Source: Deltaproteobacteria bacterium
Lineage (GTDB): Bacteria > Desulfobacterota_B > Binatia > UBA9968
Assembly: GCA_027297485.1 (NCBI GenBank)
Contig: JAPUHZ010000099.1
Location: 1 to 15,085, forward strand
Length of the DNA stretch: 15,085 nt
Direction: 5' to 3'
Shown piece by piece: positions 1 through 8,016 of the stretch. Under the pieces are notes generated by a model, which worked only from the letters and a program-made list of their open reading frames with translations, made no database searches and had not been told where the DNA came from. Each line of letters begins with the position of its first letter. The first letter of the stretch is position 1. The translations under genes were made by a program, and so were the position numbers.

Positions 1-84
1 AGGGTTTTTAAGGTGTTGCATGCTTACGCACGGATTATGGGTTTCCACCTCGCTTTGACATCTGCTCAGGTGAAGACTCGCTGA

Positions 85-112
85 TTGACATACCGGCTCT
101 TCTTCAGATAAC
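85..112 (+). promoter_or_regulatory. Candidate sigma70-type promoter for the five-gene run
   Basis: A perfect -35 hexamer TTGACA (85-90) is followed after 16 bases by GATAAC (107-112), which matches 4 of 6 bases of the -10 consensus. It lies about 40 bases upstream of the first start codon. A second TTGACA at 55-60 has no good -10 partner. Nothing else gene-like is visible in bases 1-150. Promoter prediction by eye only. Confidence 0.4.
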
Positions 113-150
113 CTTTTCTCGTTCTTTGTTTTTGAGGTTAGAGAGCTTTC

Positions 151-1776
151 ATGTCATTTTCGCTAGGGGATCGTCTGGTCGATCAGGAATGGGATGTTAT
201 CCTTGTCGGCGCAGGTCAAAACAACCTCGCCCTCGGCACCTACCTGGGGCTCGCAGGCTTGAAAACGGTCATCTGCGAAAGCCGGCTTGAGAATGGTGGA
301 AGACTCTTTAGCGAAGAAATTACGCTGCCAGGCTACTGGCACAACACGCTGGCGTACTTCCAGGACAATCGAGATGTTTCGCCGGTGTGGAATGAGCTGG
401 ACTGGGTGGAAGGACACCACGCCGAGTTCCTTTCTCCGCCGGTCATTAGTTCCCTGTTGCTGGCGGATGGCAAGTCGGTTTCCCACCATCAGTCCCTGGA
501 TGCCACGGTAATGTCGGTAGAGAAGCTCTCCACCAACGATGCTGAGAGCTGGCGGCAGACACACGACAGGTACCGCAACCTAATCCGCAACTACTTGATC
601 CCTTACTACTGTCGGCCTCCCGGCAAAAACGGAAAGCTTTCTCAGGTACTTGAAGCCGATCCGGCGGCAGTTGATTTCAAGCGCCTCTCTGCAATGACCC
701 CTGAAGAAGTGGTTGATGAGCTTTTTGAGAATGATGCCATTAAGGCCCTGGTCCTGTCCCAAATGGCGATTCCGCGTGGCGTCGGCATTGACTACCACGG
801 TGGTGGTGTTGAGGTTTTGAAGATGATTGCCGGCGACGAAAAACCTGAACTAGCCCGCGGTGGATCCCACTCGATTGCCCAGGTTCTTCAGCGGGCCTAT
901 GTCCGAAACGGTGGGCAAATCCGTGCGGTGCATCATGTTGAGAAGATCCTGGTGGAAAATGGCCGTGCGACGGGGGTGAGATTGCGCGATGGCCGCGAGT
1001 GGAAGGCCAGGCTTGCCGTGATCTCAAACGTTGATCCGTATTCGACGTTCATCGAGATGGTTGGGGAAGACAAGCTGTCCAATGATTTTGTCGAGAAGAT
1101 CAAAGCGATCCAACTCGACGAGTTCTCCTACTTTCAGGTACATCTCGCCCTAAAGGCCCCGGTCCGATATGCCCTCCACGAGGCGAATGATTCGTCAGTC
1201 CGCGAGGCGATGAACGTCAATATCGGCCCGCAGAAGCCTAGTGATCTTCAAGAGATGTGGAAAGAAATTCGTGCCGGTGAGTTTCCAAGTTATCTCTGCC
1301 TTCACATCTCTTGTCCGACGCAATTCGATCCACTCCAGGCGCCGACTGGGAAGCATACCGCGACTGTGTTTATGCCAGTCCCGTTTCAACTTAAAGGCAA
1401 GAAAGCCGAGGACTGGGTAAAGCTGAAGAACGGTTTTATGGATCAGGTCCTTGGCAAATGGCGGAAATATGCGACCAACCTGACCGATGAAAATATCCAG
1501 ATGAAGGTCGCCCTCGACCCGTTCTACCTCTCCGGGCGTTGGCAAAATATGCGTCGCGGATCGGTCTGGGTAGCGCGGAAGATACCCGGTCAGATGGGAG
1601 AAAACCGGCCGATTCCGGAACTCGCTCACTACCAGACGCCGATCGAGAGGCTCTATCAAGTGGGGGTTGCGACCCACCCAGCAGACGCCGTGATTGCGGG
1701 CTCGGGACGAAACGCCTGGCAGATTATCAGGGAAGACCTTGACCTCGAAATCAGGAGGCCGGCAACCGAGAGGTAA
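151..1776 (+). CDS. FAD-dependent oxidoreductase, PYROXD2/phytoene-desaturase-like (first of tandem pair)
   Basis: This 541-residue flavoprotein belongs to the amine-oxidase/CrtI/PYROXD2 superfamily, whose members desaturate, isomerise or oxidise C-C or C-N bonds using FAD. The N-terminal Rossmann motif is GAGQNN (residues 20-25), with the ribose-binding acid E43 ending the second strand. The commoner form is GAGHNG, so two positions are altered. A substrate-domain block around residues 350-460 (FDPLQAP, KWRKYA) is shared with the next gene. The C-terminal flavin-contact motif is degenerate: H509-P-A-D-A-V-I-A-G-S-G-R-N521, where the paralogue has HPGGN...GYN. The length is normal for the family, and no signal peptide is seen. 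The gene ends 11 bp before its paralogue, so the two are almost certainly co-transcribed. The family call is firm; the substrate is unknown. The weakened C-terminal motif may mean it is a partner subunit rather than a stand-alone enzyme. Confidence 0.88.
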   Translation: MSFSLGDRLVDQEWDVILVGAGQNNLALGTYLGLAGLKTVICESRLENGGRLFSEEITLPGYWHNTLAYFQDNRDVSPVWNELDWVEGHHAEFLSPPVISSLLLADGKSVSHHQSLDATVMSVEKLSTNDAESWRQTHDRYRNLIRNYLIPYYCRPPGKNGKLSQVLEADPAAVDFKRLSAMTPEEVVDELFENDAIKALVLSQMAIPRGVGIDYHGGGVEVLKMIAGDEKPELARGGSHSIAQVLQRAYVRNGGQIRAVHHVEKILVENGRATGVRLRDGREWKARLAVISNVDPYSTFIEMVGEDKLSNDFVEKIKAIQLDEFSYFQVHLALKAPVRYALHEANDSSVREAMNVNIGPQKPSDLQEMWKEIRAGEFPSYLCLHISCPTQFDPLQAPTGKHTATVFMPVPFQLKGKKAEDWVKLKNGFMDQVLGKWRKYATNLTDENIQMKVALDPFYLSGRWQNMRRGSVWVARKIPGQMGENRPIPELAHYQTPIERLYQVGVATHPADAVIAGSGRNAWQIIREDLDLEIRRPATER

Positions 1777-1787
1777 GAAACAGAACG

Positions 1788-3410
1788 ATGGGCAAGATCC
1801 TTGAGTACGATGGCGTAGTGATTGGCGCCGGCCACAACGGGATGATCTGTGCCGGTTATCTAGGCAAGTCCGGGCAGAAGATCATGGTGCTGGAAAAGAA
1901 CATGGAGGTCGGAGGCGGACTGGACTCGCATGAAGACCGGAACTACCCCGGTTTCTGGCACAATATCCACTCGGTCTTTCACCGTGGTCTCTTAACGCTG
2001 CCATGGTATAAAGACCTGGATTTGGATCAATTTGGGATCCACTACTACAAGCCAGACCCTGGTGTCGTCCAACACTTCCTGGACAAGAGCTACCTCGCCT
2101 GGTTTGCCGATGTGGACCGGACAGTCGAGACGATCCGACAGTTTTCCAAAAGAGATGCCGCCACCTTCAAAGAGATTTGGATACGTTGGCAGCCAGTAGT
2201 CAAGAATATCGTCTTTCCTGAAACCTACGCGGTGCCGGTGCCGATTGAAGAGAAACGACCACTGCTCGAACGGGTTCCGGAGGGACGGGAATACCTTAGG
2301 TATTTCGACACGACCCCGGAACAGTTCATCTTGGAACACTTCGAGCATCCACGAGTTCAGGCCTTTATCGGTTTTCTCGGAGTGATGCGAGGCTACGAAC
2401 TGGACGGAGCAAGAACAGGCTATTTGATTCCCGCCATGATCGCCTGGGGCGTGAACCCCCAACTTTGTCGCGGCACGTCGCATGCCCTTGGAGACAACCT
2501 CGCCCACATGCTGTCACACAATGGCGTTGATTACATCGAGGCAGATGGGGTCGAGCGCATCCTGGTTCAGGATGGCCGGGCCACAGGCGTTGTGCTGGAG
2601 GACGGGACCGTCGTTAAGGCGCGGAGGTTCGTTGCATCAAGCGTAAATCCGGTCGAGACATTCATCAAGCTAGTGGGGCGTGAGAATCTCGATCCAGAGT
2701 TTGCGGAGATAGTGGCAAATTTCCGATTCTCAAAAACGACACCTATCTTTGCTACCAATCTCGCTTTGAACGAGCGGCCGAAGTATATCACGGAGGAAAG
2801 ACATCCAGAGGTGATCGGATCCTTTATGCATATTGTCGGCCTGGAGACTTACAAGGATTTGCAAAATCTCTTTGAAGACTGCAGAACCGGCAAGCTTCCA
2901 AGAAAGCCGTTTATGAACGGGGCTACACCTTCCTACCATGATCCGACACAGGCGCCCTCCGGAAAGGCAACGGCCTTCATGTGGCAACTCGCTCCGTACA
3001 ACCTGCGGGGCAACCCGCTAAATTGGGACAAGGTTCGGGACGAGTGGTTCGAAAAGCAGCTGGCCGTCTGGCGTCGATACGCACCGAACTTGACAGAAGA
3101 CAATATCCTCTCAAAGGACTCGGGTACGCCCCTGGACATCGAGCGTCACGATAGAAATATGTATTGCGGGGACTGGATGATCGGTGAATACAGCGGAGAT
3201 CAGGCACTGGAGAACAGGCCGTTCCCCGGCTGGTCGCAGTACCGCACTCCCATCGAAGGTCTCTATCTGTGCGGGTCATCCTGTCATCCGGGAGGCAACA
3301 TCACTGGAGCGCCCGGCTATAATGCAGCTAAGATCATTGCGGAGAGGCTAGGGATCGATCTGTGGTGGAAACCTCCCGACTTCAAAGAGCACCTAGCGAA
3401 TCTCAGGTGA
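1788..3410 (+). CDS. FAD-dependent oxidoreductase, PYROXD2/phytoene-desaturase-like (second of tandem pair)
   Basis: This 540-residue paralogue of the preceding protein has the textbook motifs of the family. GAGHNG is at residues 13-18, E36 ends beta-2, the VGGG turn after it is intact, and the C-terminal flavin motif is HPGGN...GAPGYNAA, starting at H500. Shared blocks include FWHN near residue 55, the CRG.SHA segment near residue 225, the GRATGV segment in the second Rossmann half, and DPTQAPSGKAT near residue 385. It starts 11 bp after the upstream stop, with only a weak purine-rich stretch as ribosome binding site, and ends 10 bp before the SDR gene. Likely reaction: FAD-dependent dehydrogenation of a cyclic or polyunsaturated substrate, probably with the upstream paralogue as a heteromer (inference). 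The family is clear; the substrate and the electron acceptor cannot be told. Confidence 0.9.
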   Translation: MGKILEYDGVVIGAGHNGMICAGYLGKSGQKIMVLEKNMEVGGGLDSHEDRNYPGFWHNIHSVFHRGLLTLPWYKDLDLDQFGIHYYKPDPGVVQHFLDKSYLAWFADVDRTVETIRQFSKRDAATFKEIWIRWQPVVKNIVFPETYAVPVPIEEKRPLLERVPEGREYLRYFDTTPEQFILEHFEHPRVQAFIGFLGVMRGYELDGARTGYLIPAMIAWGVNPQLCRGTSHALGDNLAHMLSHNGVDYIEADGVERILVQDGRATGVVLEDGTVVKARRFVASSVNPVETFIKLVGRENLDPEFAEIVANFRFSKTTPIFATNLALNERPKYITEERHPEVIGSFMHIVGLETYKDLQNLFEDCRTGKLPRKPFMNGATPSYHDPTQAPSGKATAFMWQLAPYNLRGNPLNWDKVRDEWFEKQLAVWRRYAPNLTEDNILSKDSGTPLDIERHDRNMYCGDWMIGEYSGDQALENRPFPGWSQYRTPIEGLYLCGSSCHPGGNITGAPGYNAAKIIAERLGIDLWWKPPDFKEHLANLR

Positions 3411-3420
3411 GAAATCGTTC

Positions 3421-4164
3421 ATGAGACTGGAAGGTAAAGTGGCGATCGTCACCGGCGGGGCACGGAATATCGGCGCGGTCTATTCCAAGCGGCTGGCCGC
3501 AGAGGGTGCGCGCGTCGTTATTGCCGATATTACTGACGGTGATGGGGTCGTTCGGGAGATCGGTGAGGCGCGCGGTGAGGCCGTAGCCTTAAGGGTTGAC
3601 GTGTCAAAAGAAGAAGATACGCTGCAGATGGCTGAGGAGGCGATCAGGAGGTTCAGCCGGATCGATATCCTGATCAATAACGCTGCTATCTTTTTAACTA
3701 TCAAACGCCGATTCTTTTACGACATCCCGGCCGACGAATGGGATCAGGTCGCCTTGGTCAACATCAAGGGGCCTTTTCTCTGTGCCAAGGCGGTTTTTCC
3801 TCAGATGAAAAAGCAGAAGGGTGGCAAGATCATTAACATCTCGTCGTCCACCGCCATGGCGGGGACGCCCCTTTTCGTTCACTATGTAACTTCCAAGGCG
3901 GCACTCATAGGGATGACCCGTGCTCTGGCCAGGGAAATGGGCGAGTATGGTATCTGCGTTAACGCTATCGCTCCCGGTCTGGTGCAGCATGAGGGTCAGA
4001 CGGTGCCTAAAGAGTTCATTGATTTTCAACTGAAGGCGAGATGCATCAAAAGGCTTGAGAGCCCGGAAGACTTGACCGGGACCCTCATCTATCTTGCCTC
4101 ATCCGAGAGTGACTTCGTAACAGGGCAGACCATCGTTGTCGATGGCGGCAGCATTCTTCACTAA
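3421..4164 (+). CDS. Short-chain dehydrogenase/reductase (SDR), classical type, likely NAD(H)
   Basis: A 247-residue classical SDR that oxidises an alcohol or reduces a ketone. The cofactor motif is TGGARNIG (residues 11-18). D36 at the end of beta-2 indicates NAD(H) rather than NADP(H) preference. D-V of the adenine-binding loop, the NNAA motif and the catalytic N of LVNIKG are present. The active-site Ser (S142), Tyr (Y155) and Lys (K159, YVTSK) are all in place, and the C-terminal VTGQ.IVVDGG motif is typical. Normal length for the family. It sits 10 bp after the FAD oxidoreductase pair and 8 bp before a UbiD-family gene, so it is clearly part of the same transcription unit. Probable role (inference): oxidise a ring hydroxyl to a keto group before or after desaturation, next to decarboxylation. 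All catalytic residues are intact, so it should be active. Confidence 0.93.
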   Translation: MRLEGKVAIVTGGARNIGAVYSKRLAAEGARVVIADITDGDGVVREIGEARGEAVALRVDVSKEEDTLQMAEEAIRRFSRIDILINNAAIFLTIKRRFFYDIPADEWDQVALVNIKGPFLCAKAVFPQMKKQKGGKIINISSSTAMAGTPLFVHYVTSKAALIGMTRALAREMGEYGICVNAIAPGLVQHEGQTVPKEFIDFQLKARCIKRLESPEDLTGTLIYLASSESDFVTGQTIVVDGGSILH

Positions 4165-4172
4165 GGCTCAAC

Positions 4173-5618
4173 ATGCCAAAAAGCCTAAGAACCTTTCTGG
4201 ATGACATCCGCAGCAGGGTGCCGCAAGAGGTGATTCACATCTCAAAGGAAGTTAACCCTGCCAACTACGACGTAACGGCTGTCATTAAGCACCTGGAGGC
4301 GCTTAAAAAGTTTCCCATTCTGATCTTCGACCAACCACTCAATCTCCATGGGCGGGTAAGCAAAATCAAGTTGGTGATGAACTGTGAAATGACGCTCAGA
4401 AGGATCCAGATCGCTTTGGGAGTCTCCAGGGATACGAATCGTGCAGAATTGGCTGTTGAGTGTTTGAGGAGAGAAGAAAAAAGGCTGAAGCCTGTGGTCG
4501 TGAACAAGACGGAGGCCCCAGTCAAAGAGGTGATTCACACGGGGTCGGAGGTGGACCTCTACGAGCTTCCGCTTATGCGTCATCACGAAATGGACGGTGG
4601 TCCCTATATCGATATGTCCAGTGTGGGTAGAGATCGAGAGAGGGGTGTCTACAATGTTTCCTACCACCGGATGGAAGTGAAGGACCGAAGCCACACTGCG
4701 TGCCTTCTTTCCTTGCAGCATATGTGGAGGATTTTTAAAGGATACGAAGAGCATGGTGAAGAGTGCCCCATTGCTACCGTTACCGGTCATCATCCCGCCT
4801 ATCAGATGGGTGCCTGCTATCGTGGCCCCTTTGAGGTGGATGAATACGAGGTGATTGGAGGCTACCTCCAGGAGCCGTTGCGCCTCACTCCCTCAGAGAC
4901 TTACGGAGAGAGATTACTCGTCCCTGCGGATGCGGAGATTGTGATAGAAGGAGCCTTGATCCCTGGGAAGCGAGTGGTAGAGGGACCTTTTGGAGAGGTC
5001 AATGGATACACCGGATCCCAGGGGTTTCAGCACTCCCCTCTATACGAGGTTAGGGCGATTACGCACCGCAGAGATGCGATGCATCAGTCGATCATTACCC
5101 CGGAGGGAGATAAACCGTGGCTGGACCTGGCACGTGAAGGGGCCTATTTGCGCCGTTGTCGGGAAGCGGTGCCGGGAGTAAGGGCCGTATGCAAAAGCGG
5201 TCGGCACGCCCTGTTGAATGTCTTTATCTCAATGAAAAAGATGTCCGAGGGAGACCCGGGCCGAGCGGCAGCAGCGGCCTTGAGCTTCGATCAGTGTAAG
5301 AATGTTTTCATTTTTGACGATGATATTGATGTCTATAACCCGACCGAGATCCTTTGGGCCCTGGCAACTCGCGTTCAACCTCATAGGCAGGTTTCGATCA
5401 TCCAGGAGATCATGCGGGCGAGCTTCGTAGACCCATCGCTCACGGATGCGAGTAAAACCTCGGCCATGATTGTCGATGCGACCCGTCCTCTGGATCGCCC
5501 GTTCTCGCCGGTTTCAAGGTGTCCTAAAGAAGCATTGGAGCGTATCACGCTGGAAGATTATATACCCGGTGAAATCTTGCAACATATCCCGGTTGATCGG
5601 ACCACCTATTGGTGTTGA
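4173..5618 (+). CDS. UbiD-family prenyl-FMN-dependent (de)carboxylase 1
   Basis: A 481-residue member of the UbiD superfamily, which uses prenylated FMN and a divalent metal for reversible decarboxylation of aromatic or alpha,beta-unsaturated acids. Visible family features are the N-terminal NPANYDVTA and ILIFDQP stretch, the cofactor motif N161-V-S-Y-H-R166, a His near residue 183, the metal-ligand Glu E224 in DEYEV, and EGPFGE (E270 to E275). R166, E270 and E275 correspond to the catalytic Glu-Arg-Glu network of the family. All appear intact, so a functional enzyme is expected if a UbiX-type prenyl-FMN synthase exists elsewhere; none is in this window. It follows the SDR gene by 8 bp and precedes the M20-like gene by 50 bp. 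It differs strongly from the second UbiD gene downstream, so the two probably act on different acids. The true substrate cannot be predicted. The ubiD symbol is avoided because a role in ubiquinone synthesis is not indicated. Confidence 0.92.
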   Translation: MPKSLRTFLDDIRSRVPQEVIHISKEVNPANYDVTAVIKHLEALKKFPILIFDQPLNLHGRVSKIKLVMNCEMTLRRIQIALGVSRDTNRAELAVECLRREEKRLKPVVVNKTEAPVKEVIHTGSEVDLYELPLMRHHEMDGGPYIDMSSVGRDRERGVYNVSYHRMEVKDRSHTACLLSLQHMWRIFKGYEEHGEECPIATVTGHHPAYQMGACYRGPFEVDEYEVIGGYLQEPLRLTPSETYGERLLVPADAEIVIEGALIPGKRVVEGPFGEVNGYTGSQGFQHSPLYEVRAITHRRDAMHQSIITPEGDKPWLDLAREGAYLRRCREAVPGVRAVCKSGRHALLNVFISMKKMSEGDPGRAAAAALSFDQCKNVFIFDDDIDVYNPTEILWALATRVQPHRQVSIIQEIMRASFVDPSLTDASKTSAMIVDATRPLDRPFSPVSRCPKEALERITLEDYIPGEILQHIPVDRTTYWC

Positions 5619-5668
5619 CTTAAAGGCGACTCAAGCTCTTTCCTCTCAAGCTATATCTTTTAAAAGTT

Positions 5669-6856
5669 ATGGAACCCATTGAAATAAAAAGACTTATTGA
5701 AGAAGCTCTTGATTATAATGAAGTGAAACGGCTGCTTGTTAAGCTTGTCCAAATTCCCAGTCCTCAAACGGATTTGCTTGAGGAGGAGCCTCAGATCCTG
5801 TCGTTAATCCGCGATGTGGTTAAACCGGAGCTGGAGGAGTCAGGAATTCAGCCCGTCATTGGTGGAATAGGCAACCTTATTTCTTTCCACAAAGGAAAAG
5901 AAAAAGGGAGGCGGCTTTTGCTGATGGCCTATGCTATGAACGCCGCGCCCAGCACCATGCAGAACCCTTATTCTGGTGCGGTCTTAGATGGTACGCCTTA
6001 CGGAATTAAGGGCGAGTGTGTCTGGGGCAGAGGCGCCTGTGAACAAAAGGGGAGTCTCGCGGCGATGATGTCAGCTATTAAATTCATTGGTGCCTGTAAG
6101 GTAGAGCTCTCGGGGGATCTCATTTTTGTCACCAGCACCGCTGGCGAGAGCGGGCGGCATGATTCCCTAGCCTACTTACTGGAACACGACAAGGTCGAAG
6201 CCGATTGGGGGATTATTGACGGTCCCCCGGAGATCCAGCTTGGAAATAAAGGTCGTGTCGATATTCATGTGGTTGTCCGGGGGAAGCAAGCCCACAGCAG
6301 CAGACCCTGGGAGGGTGTCAATGCCATCGACGGTGCCGTCAAGGTCTTAGAAAAGCTGAAACCCTTGATCCCGTATCCGTCGCACCGGGTTCATCCTGAA
6401 CTCGGAAAGGTCACGTTAACTGCGACTGCCATTGAGAGTTTTCCCAAAGCGACACACACGATCCAGAACGAATGTCGAGTGGTCTTTGACCGCAGGTTGC
6501 TTCCAGGTGACGACCAAGGCGAAGCTATTCGAGAGCTAGAGATGGCTATCGGCCATGTCGAACCCTTCAGTATAGAAGTGAAGGCGAAGGACTTTATGTA
6601 CCCAAGTGAAGTATCGAAGGATGCTGATGTAGTGAAGTCCCTGAGTCGGGCCATTCAAGTGATGCTCGGACGAGAGCCTGAATACAATTACTCAACGGCG
6701 GCAAACGATACGGGCCTGCTGAACGTGAAGGGAATTCAGGCTGTCAACTATGGCTCACGAGATATCCGCTTCCAGCACACGGACCACGATTTGGTTTCAG
6801 TCAACAGCGTCTTCGAGGCGGCTAAGGTCTTTGCCTTTATAGCCCTGCAGCGCTGA
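5669..6856 (+). CDS. M20-family metallohydrolase homologue with an altered metal site
   Basis: A 395-residue protein with the M20 (ArgE/DapE/carboxypeptidase G2) fold; classical members hydrolyse amide or peptide bonds with two zinc ions. Recognisable elements are the GRGACEQKG block (residues 120-128), AGESG (158-162), the dimerisation-domain motif GKQAHSSRP (about 210-218) and the terminal FQHTDHD. Several catalytic positions differ from the norm. The usual H-x-D metal motif is Y88-A-M90. The bridging Asp is E125. The general-base Glu of the EE pair is G159, followed by a retained E160. The Glu of the usual GEP motif is G185, next to D184. It could use fewer metals, bind a different ligand, or belong to a subfamily with its own chemistry. 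It lies last in the five-gene run, 50 bp after UbiD 1, with a poor ribosome binding site; the start is the first in-frame ATG. The fold call is firm; activity is uncertain. Confidence 0.82.
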   Translation: MEPIEIKRLIEEALDYNEVKRLLVKLVQIPSPQTDLLEEEPQILSLIRDVVKPELEESGIQPVIGGIGNLISFHKGKEKGRRLLLMAYAMNAAPSTMQNPYSGAVLDGTPYGIKGECVWGRGACEQKGSLAAMMSAIKFIGACKVELSGDLIFVTSTAGESGRHDSLAYLLEHDKVEADWGIIDGPPEIQLGNKGRVDIHVVVRGKQAHSSRPWEGVNAIDGAVKVLEKLKPLIPYPSHRVHPELGKVTLTATAIESFPKATHTIQNECRVVFDRRLLPGDDQGEAIRELEMAIGHVEPFSIEVKAKDFMYPSEVSKDADVVKSLSRAIQVMLGREPEYNYSTAANDTGLLNVKGIQAVNYGSRDIRFQHTDHDLVSVNSVFEAAKVFAFIALQR

Positions 6857-6866
6857 GAATCGGTCG

Positions 6867-6902
6867 AGAAGTAGAGGTGTCGTTTTTAACTTCTTTGACA
6901 CC
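6867..6902 (+). other. Possible H-type pseudoknot just after the M20-like gene
   Basis: Two perfect 6-bp complementary pairs interleave: AGAAGT (6867-6872) with ACTTCT (6889-6894), and GGTGTC (6876-6881) with GACACC (6897-6902). The arrangement is that of an H-type pseudoknot with loops of 3, 7 and 2 bases. It begins 11 bases after the stop codon. It might end transcription or protect the 3' end of the five-gene mRNA. The stems are short, so chance is possible. Confidence 0.3.
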
Positions 6903-6909
6903 GCTAAGT

Positions 6910-7128
6910 TAATACAAGCGTATTTAAATTTGTTACATTGAGGCTATTCCGAGGGGAAGGAGACTGAAGGACGAGGGAACCGAACGTGAGGCTTGGTGCA
7001 GGCCCAGACGGTAGGAATAATCACGTAAAGGGGTAGGGGCGGCGGCCCTCAAGGCACTGGCCCATTTCCCTCGGCCTGAAGGCTCCTTCCACCGAGGAAA
7101 TGTAAACTTACTTACTGCGTTTGTATTA
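6910..7128. repeat. 219-bp nested inverted repeat (MITE-like element or structured RNA)
   Basis: Five pairs of complementary segments nest in register across this gap between convergent genes. TAATACAAGCG (6910-6920) pairs with CGTTTGTATTA (7118-7128), 10 of 11. TTACATT (6933-6939) pairs with AATGTAA (7099-7105), with exactly 12 bases between it and the outer pair on each side. GGAAGGAG (6955-6962) pairs with CTCCTTCC (7083-7090), and CGAGGGAA (6972-6979) pairs with TTCCCTCG (7066-7073), with 9 unpaired bases on each side between these two. A GC-rich hairpin lies near 7035-7049. TA dinucleotides at both edges would suit a Tc1/mariner-type miniature element. An RNA element or bidirectional terminator is the alternative. 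Its right edge supplies the TAA stop of the minus-strand gene. Confidence 0.55.
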
Positions 7129-7905
7129 GTTACCGAACAGTTTCTTGAGTGAATCGGCGGCGCCCTTGGCACTCTCCTCTATCGCACCTTTGGCGGCCGC
7201 TACCCCCTCCTTGGCCGTGCCAAGCAACTTGCCGGGGCCGACGCTCGCTACTGCCTTTCCAACTGCTTGTCTGAGTGCGCCCAGTACCTTTTCGGCCACT
7301 TCGCCGGGTGTGGCGCCGCCTTTCTTTTTGCCGATGTCGGTGAGGTGAATATCGGGCAGCGGCGCACTCAGTGTCTTGCCCTGTAAGACGGTGGAGCTGA
7401 TGTCGACCTTGCCGTCCCGAATATAAAGGTGCTCAATGACAAGGTTCCGGCCTTCTTTGTCACTGCCCTTAGAGGTGCTCTTGTCTCTCGTTTTGTTCCG
7501 CATTTTTCCCATATACGCATCGACGTTACGCTTGATGGCGTCGATGTTGCTCCCTTTAGGTCCAAGCTCGTAAGTGACCTGTGGTGCTGAAATAACGATT
7601 TCCTTGATGACAACTGGGTTCTGGGTGACCGTACTGACGTCGAGCTTTATACTGATTTCTCCAAGACGAAAAGCGCTGTCAGTTTTGAAACCTTTGGGGT
7701 TGCCCATGGTCAGTCCACGCAGGGCACCCTCGCCAGAAGTGAGGGAAATATCTACCTCATTCAGCTGTACTTTGGTCTGGGTGATCTCCGATCCGTATTT
7801 CTCGACGGCGGCTATGATCAGTGAATCGAGTTTAGAGAACAGGAAAAAAACGACGACGATGATCAGGACTATCAAACCCCCGCCTATTAAAAGCCAACGT
7901 TTCAT
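7126..7905 (-). CDS. AsmA/DUF748-like membrane-anchored envelope protein
   Basis: A 259-residue protein with an N-terminal membrane anchor (about residues 4-24, very hydrophobic after MKR), followed by an AsmA-like beta segment. Typical phrases are T.VQLNEVDISLTSGEG...LTMGNPKGF (about 45-73), a VVIKEIVISAP strand, and DIHLTDIG near residue 190. Members of this group sit in the periplasm, tethered to the inner membrane, and are linked to outer-membrane assembly or lipid transport; the role of short forms like this is not established. The C-terminal 60 residues are Ala/Lys/Gly-rich and look like amphipathic helix. The start is well supported: AGGAGGG lies 7 bases before the ATG, and a promoter candidate lies at 7960-7988. 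The gene is probably housekeeping and unrelated to the neighbouring cluster. Confidence 0.75.
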   Translation of the reverse strand: MKRWLLIGGGLIVLIIVVVFFLFSKLDSLIIAAVEKYGSEITQTKVQLNEVDISLTSGEGALRGLTMGNPKGFKTDSAFRLGEISIKLDVSTVTQNPVVIKEIVISAPQVTYELGPKGSNIDAIKRNVDAYMGKMRNKTRDKSTSKGSDKEGRNLVIEHLYIRDGKVDISSTVLQGKTLSAPLPDIHLTDIGKKKGGATPGEVAEKVLGALRQAVGKAVASVGPGKLLGTAKEGVAAAKGAIEESAKGAADSLKKLFGN

Positions 7906-7959
7906 AACATTACCCTCCTGTTTCTCTGAGGTAGCAGTATTGATTAATAAAGGCTTAAA

Positions 7960-7988
7960 CTCATATCACCCGATATTTCTTATATCAA
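7960..7988 (-). promoter_or_regulatory. Candidate sigma70-type promoter for the AsmA-like gene
   Basis: Read on the minus strand, TTGATA (7988-7983) is separated by 17 bases from TATGAG (7965-7960). The hexamers match 5 of 6 and 4 of 6 consensus bases. It lies about 55 bases upstream of the ATG at 7905 and suggests the gene is transcribed on its own rather than by read-through from the VOC gene. Confidence 0.45.
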
Positions 7989-8016
7989 CTGCCCCGTTCT
8001 CGGTAAGGTTGCCTCT

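Noticed and set aside
1..150. Possible riboswitch or leader peptide ahead of the first gene
   Set aside because: Only about 35 bases lie between the promoter candidate and the start codon, and no conserved aptamer-like fold was recognised.
5630..5654. CTCAAGCT repeated twice between UbiD 1 and the M20-like gene
   Set aside because: An 8-base repeat with no symmetry or promoter context is within chance expectation.
6933..7172. 79-codon open frame on the minus strand within the inverted repeat
   Set aside because: It lies almost wholly in the nested inverted repeat and overlaps the AsmA-like gene end in another frame, with no ribosome binding site and a low-complexity basic product.
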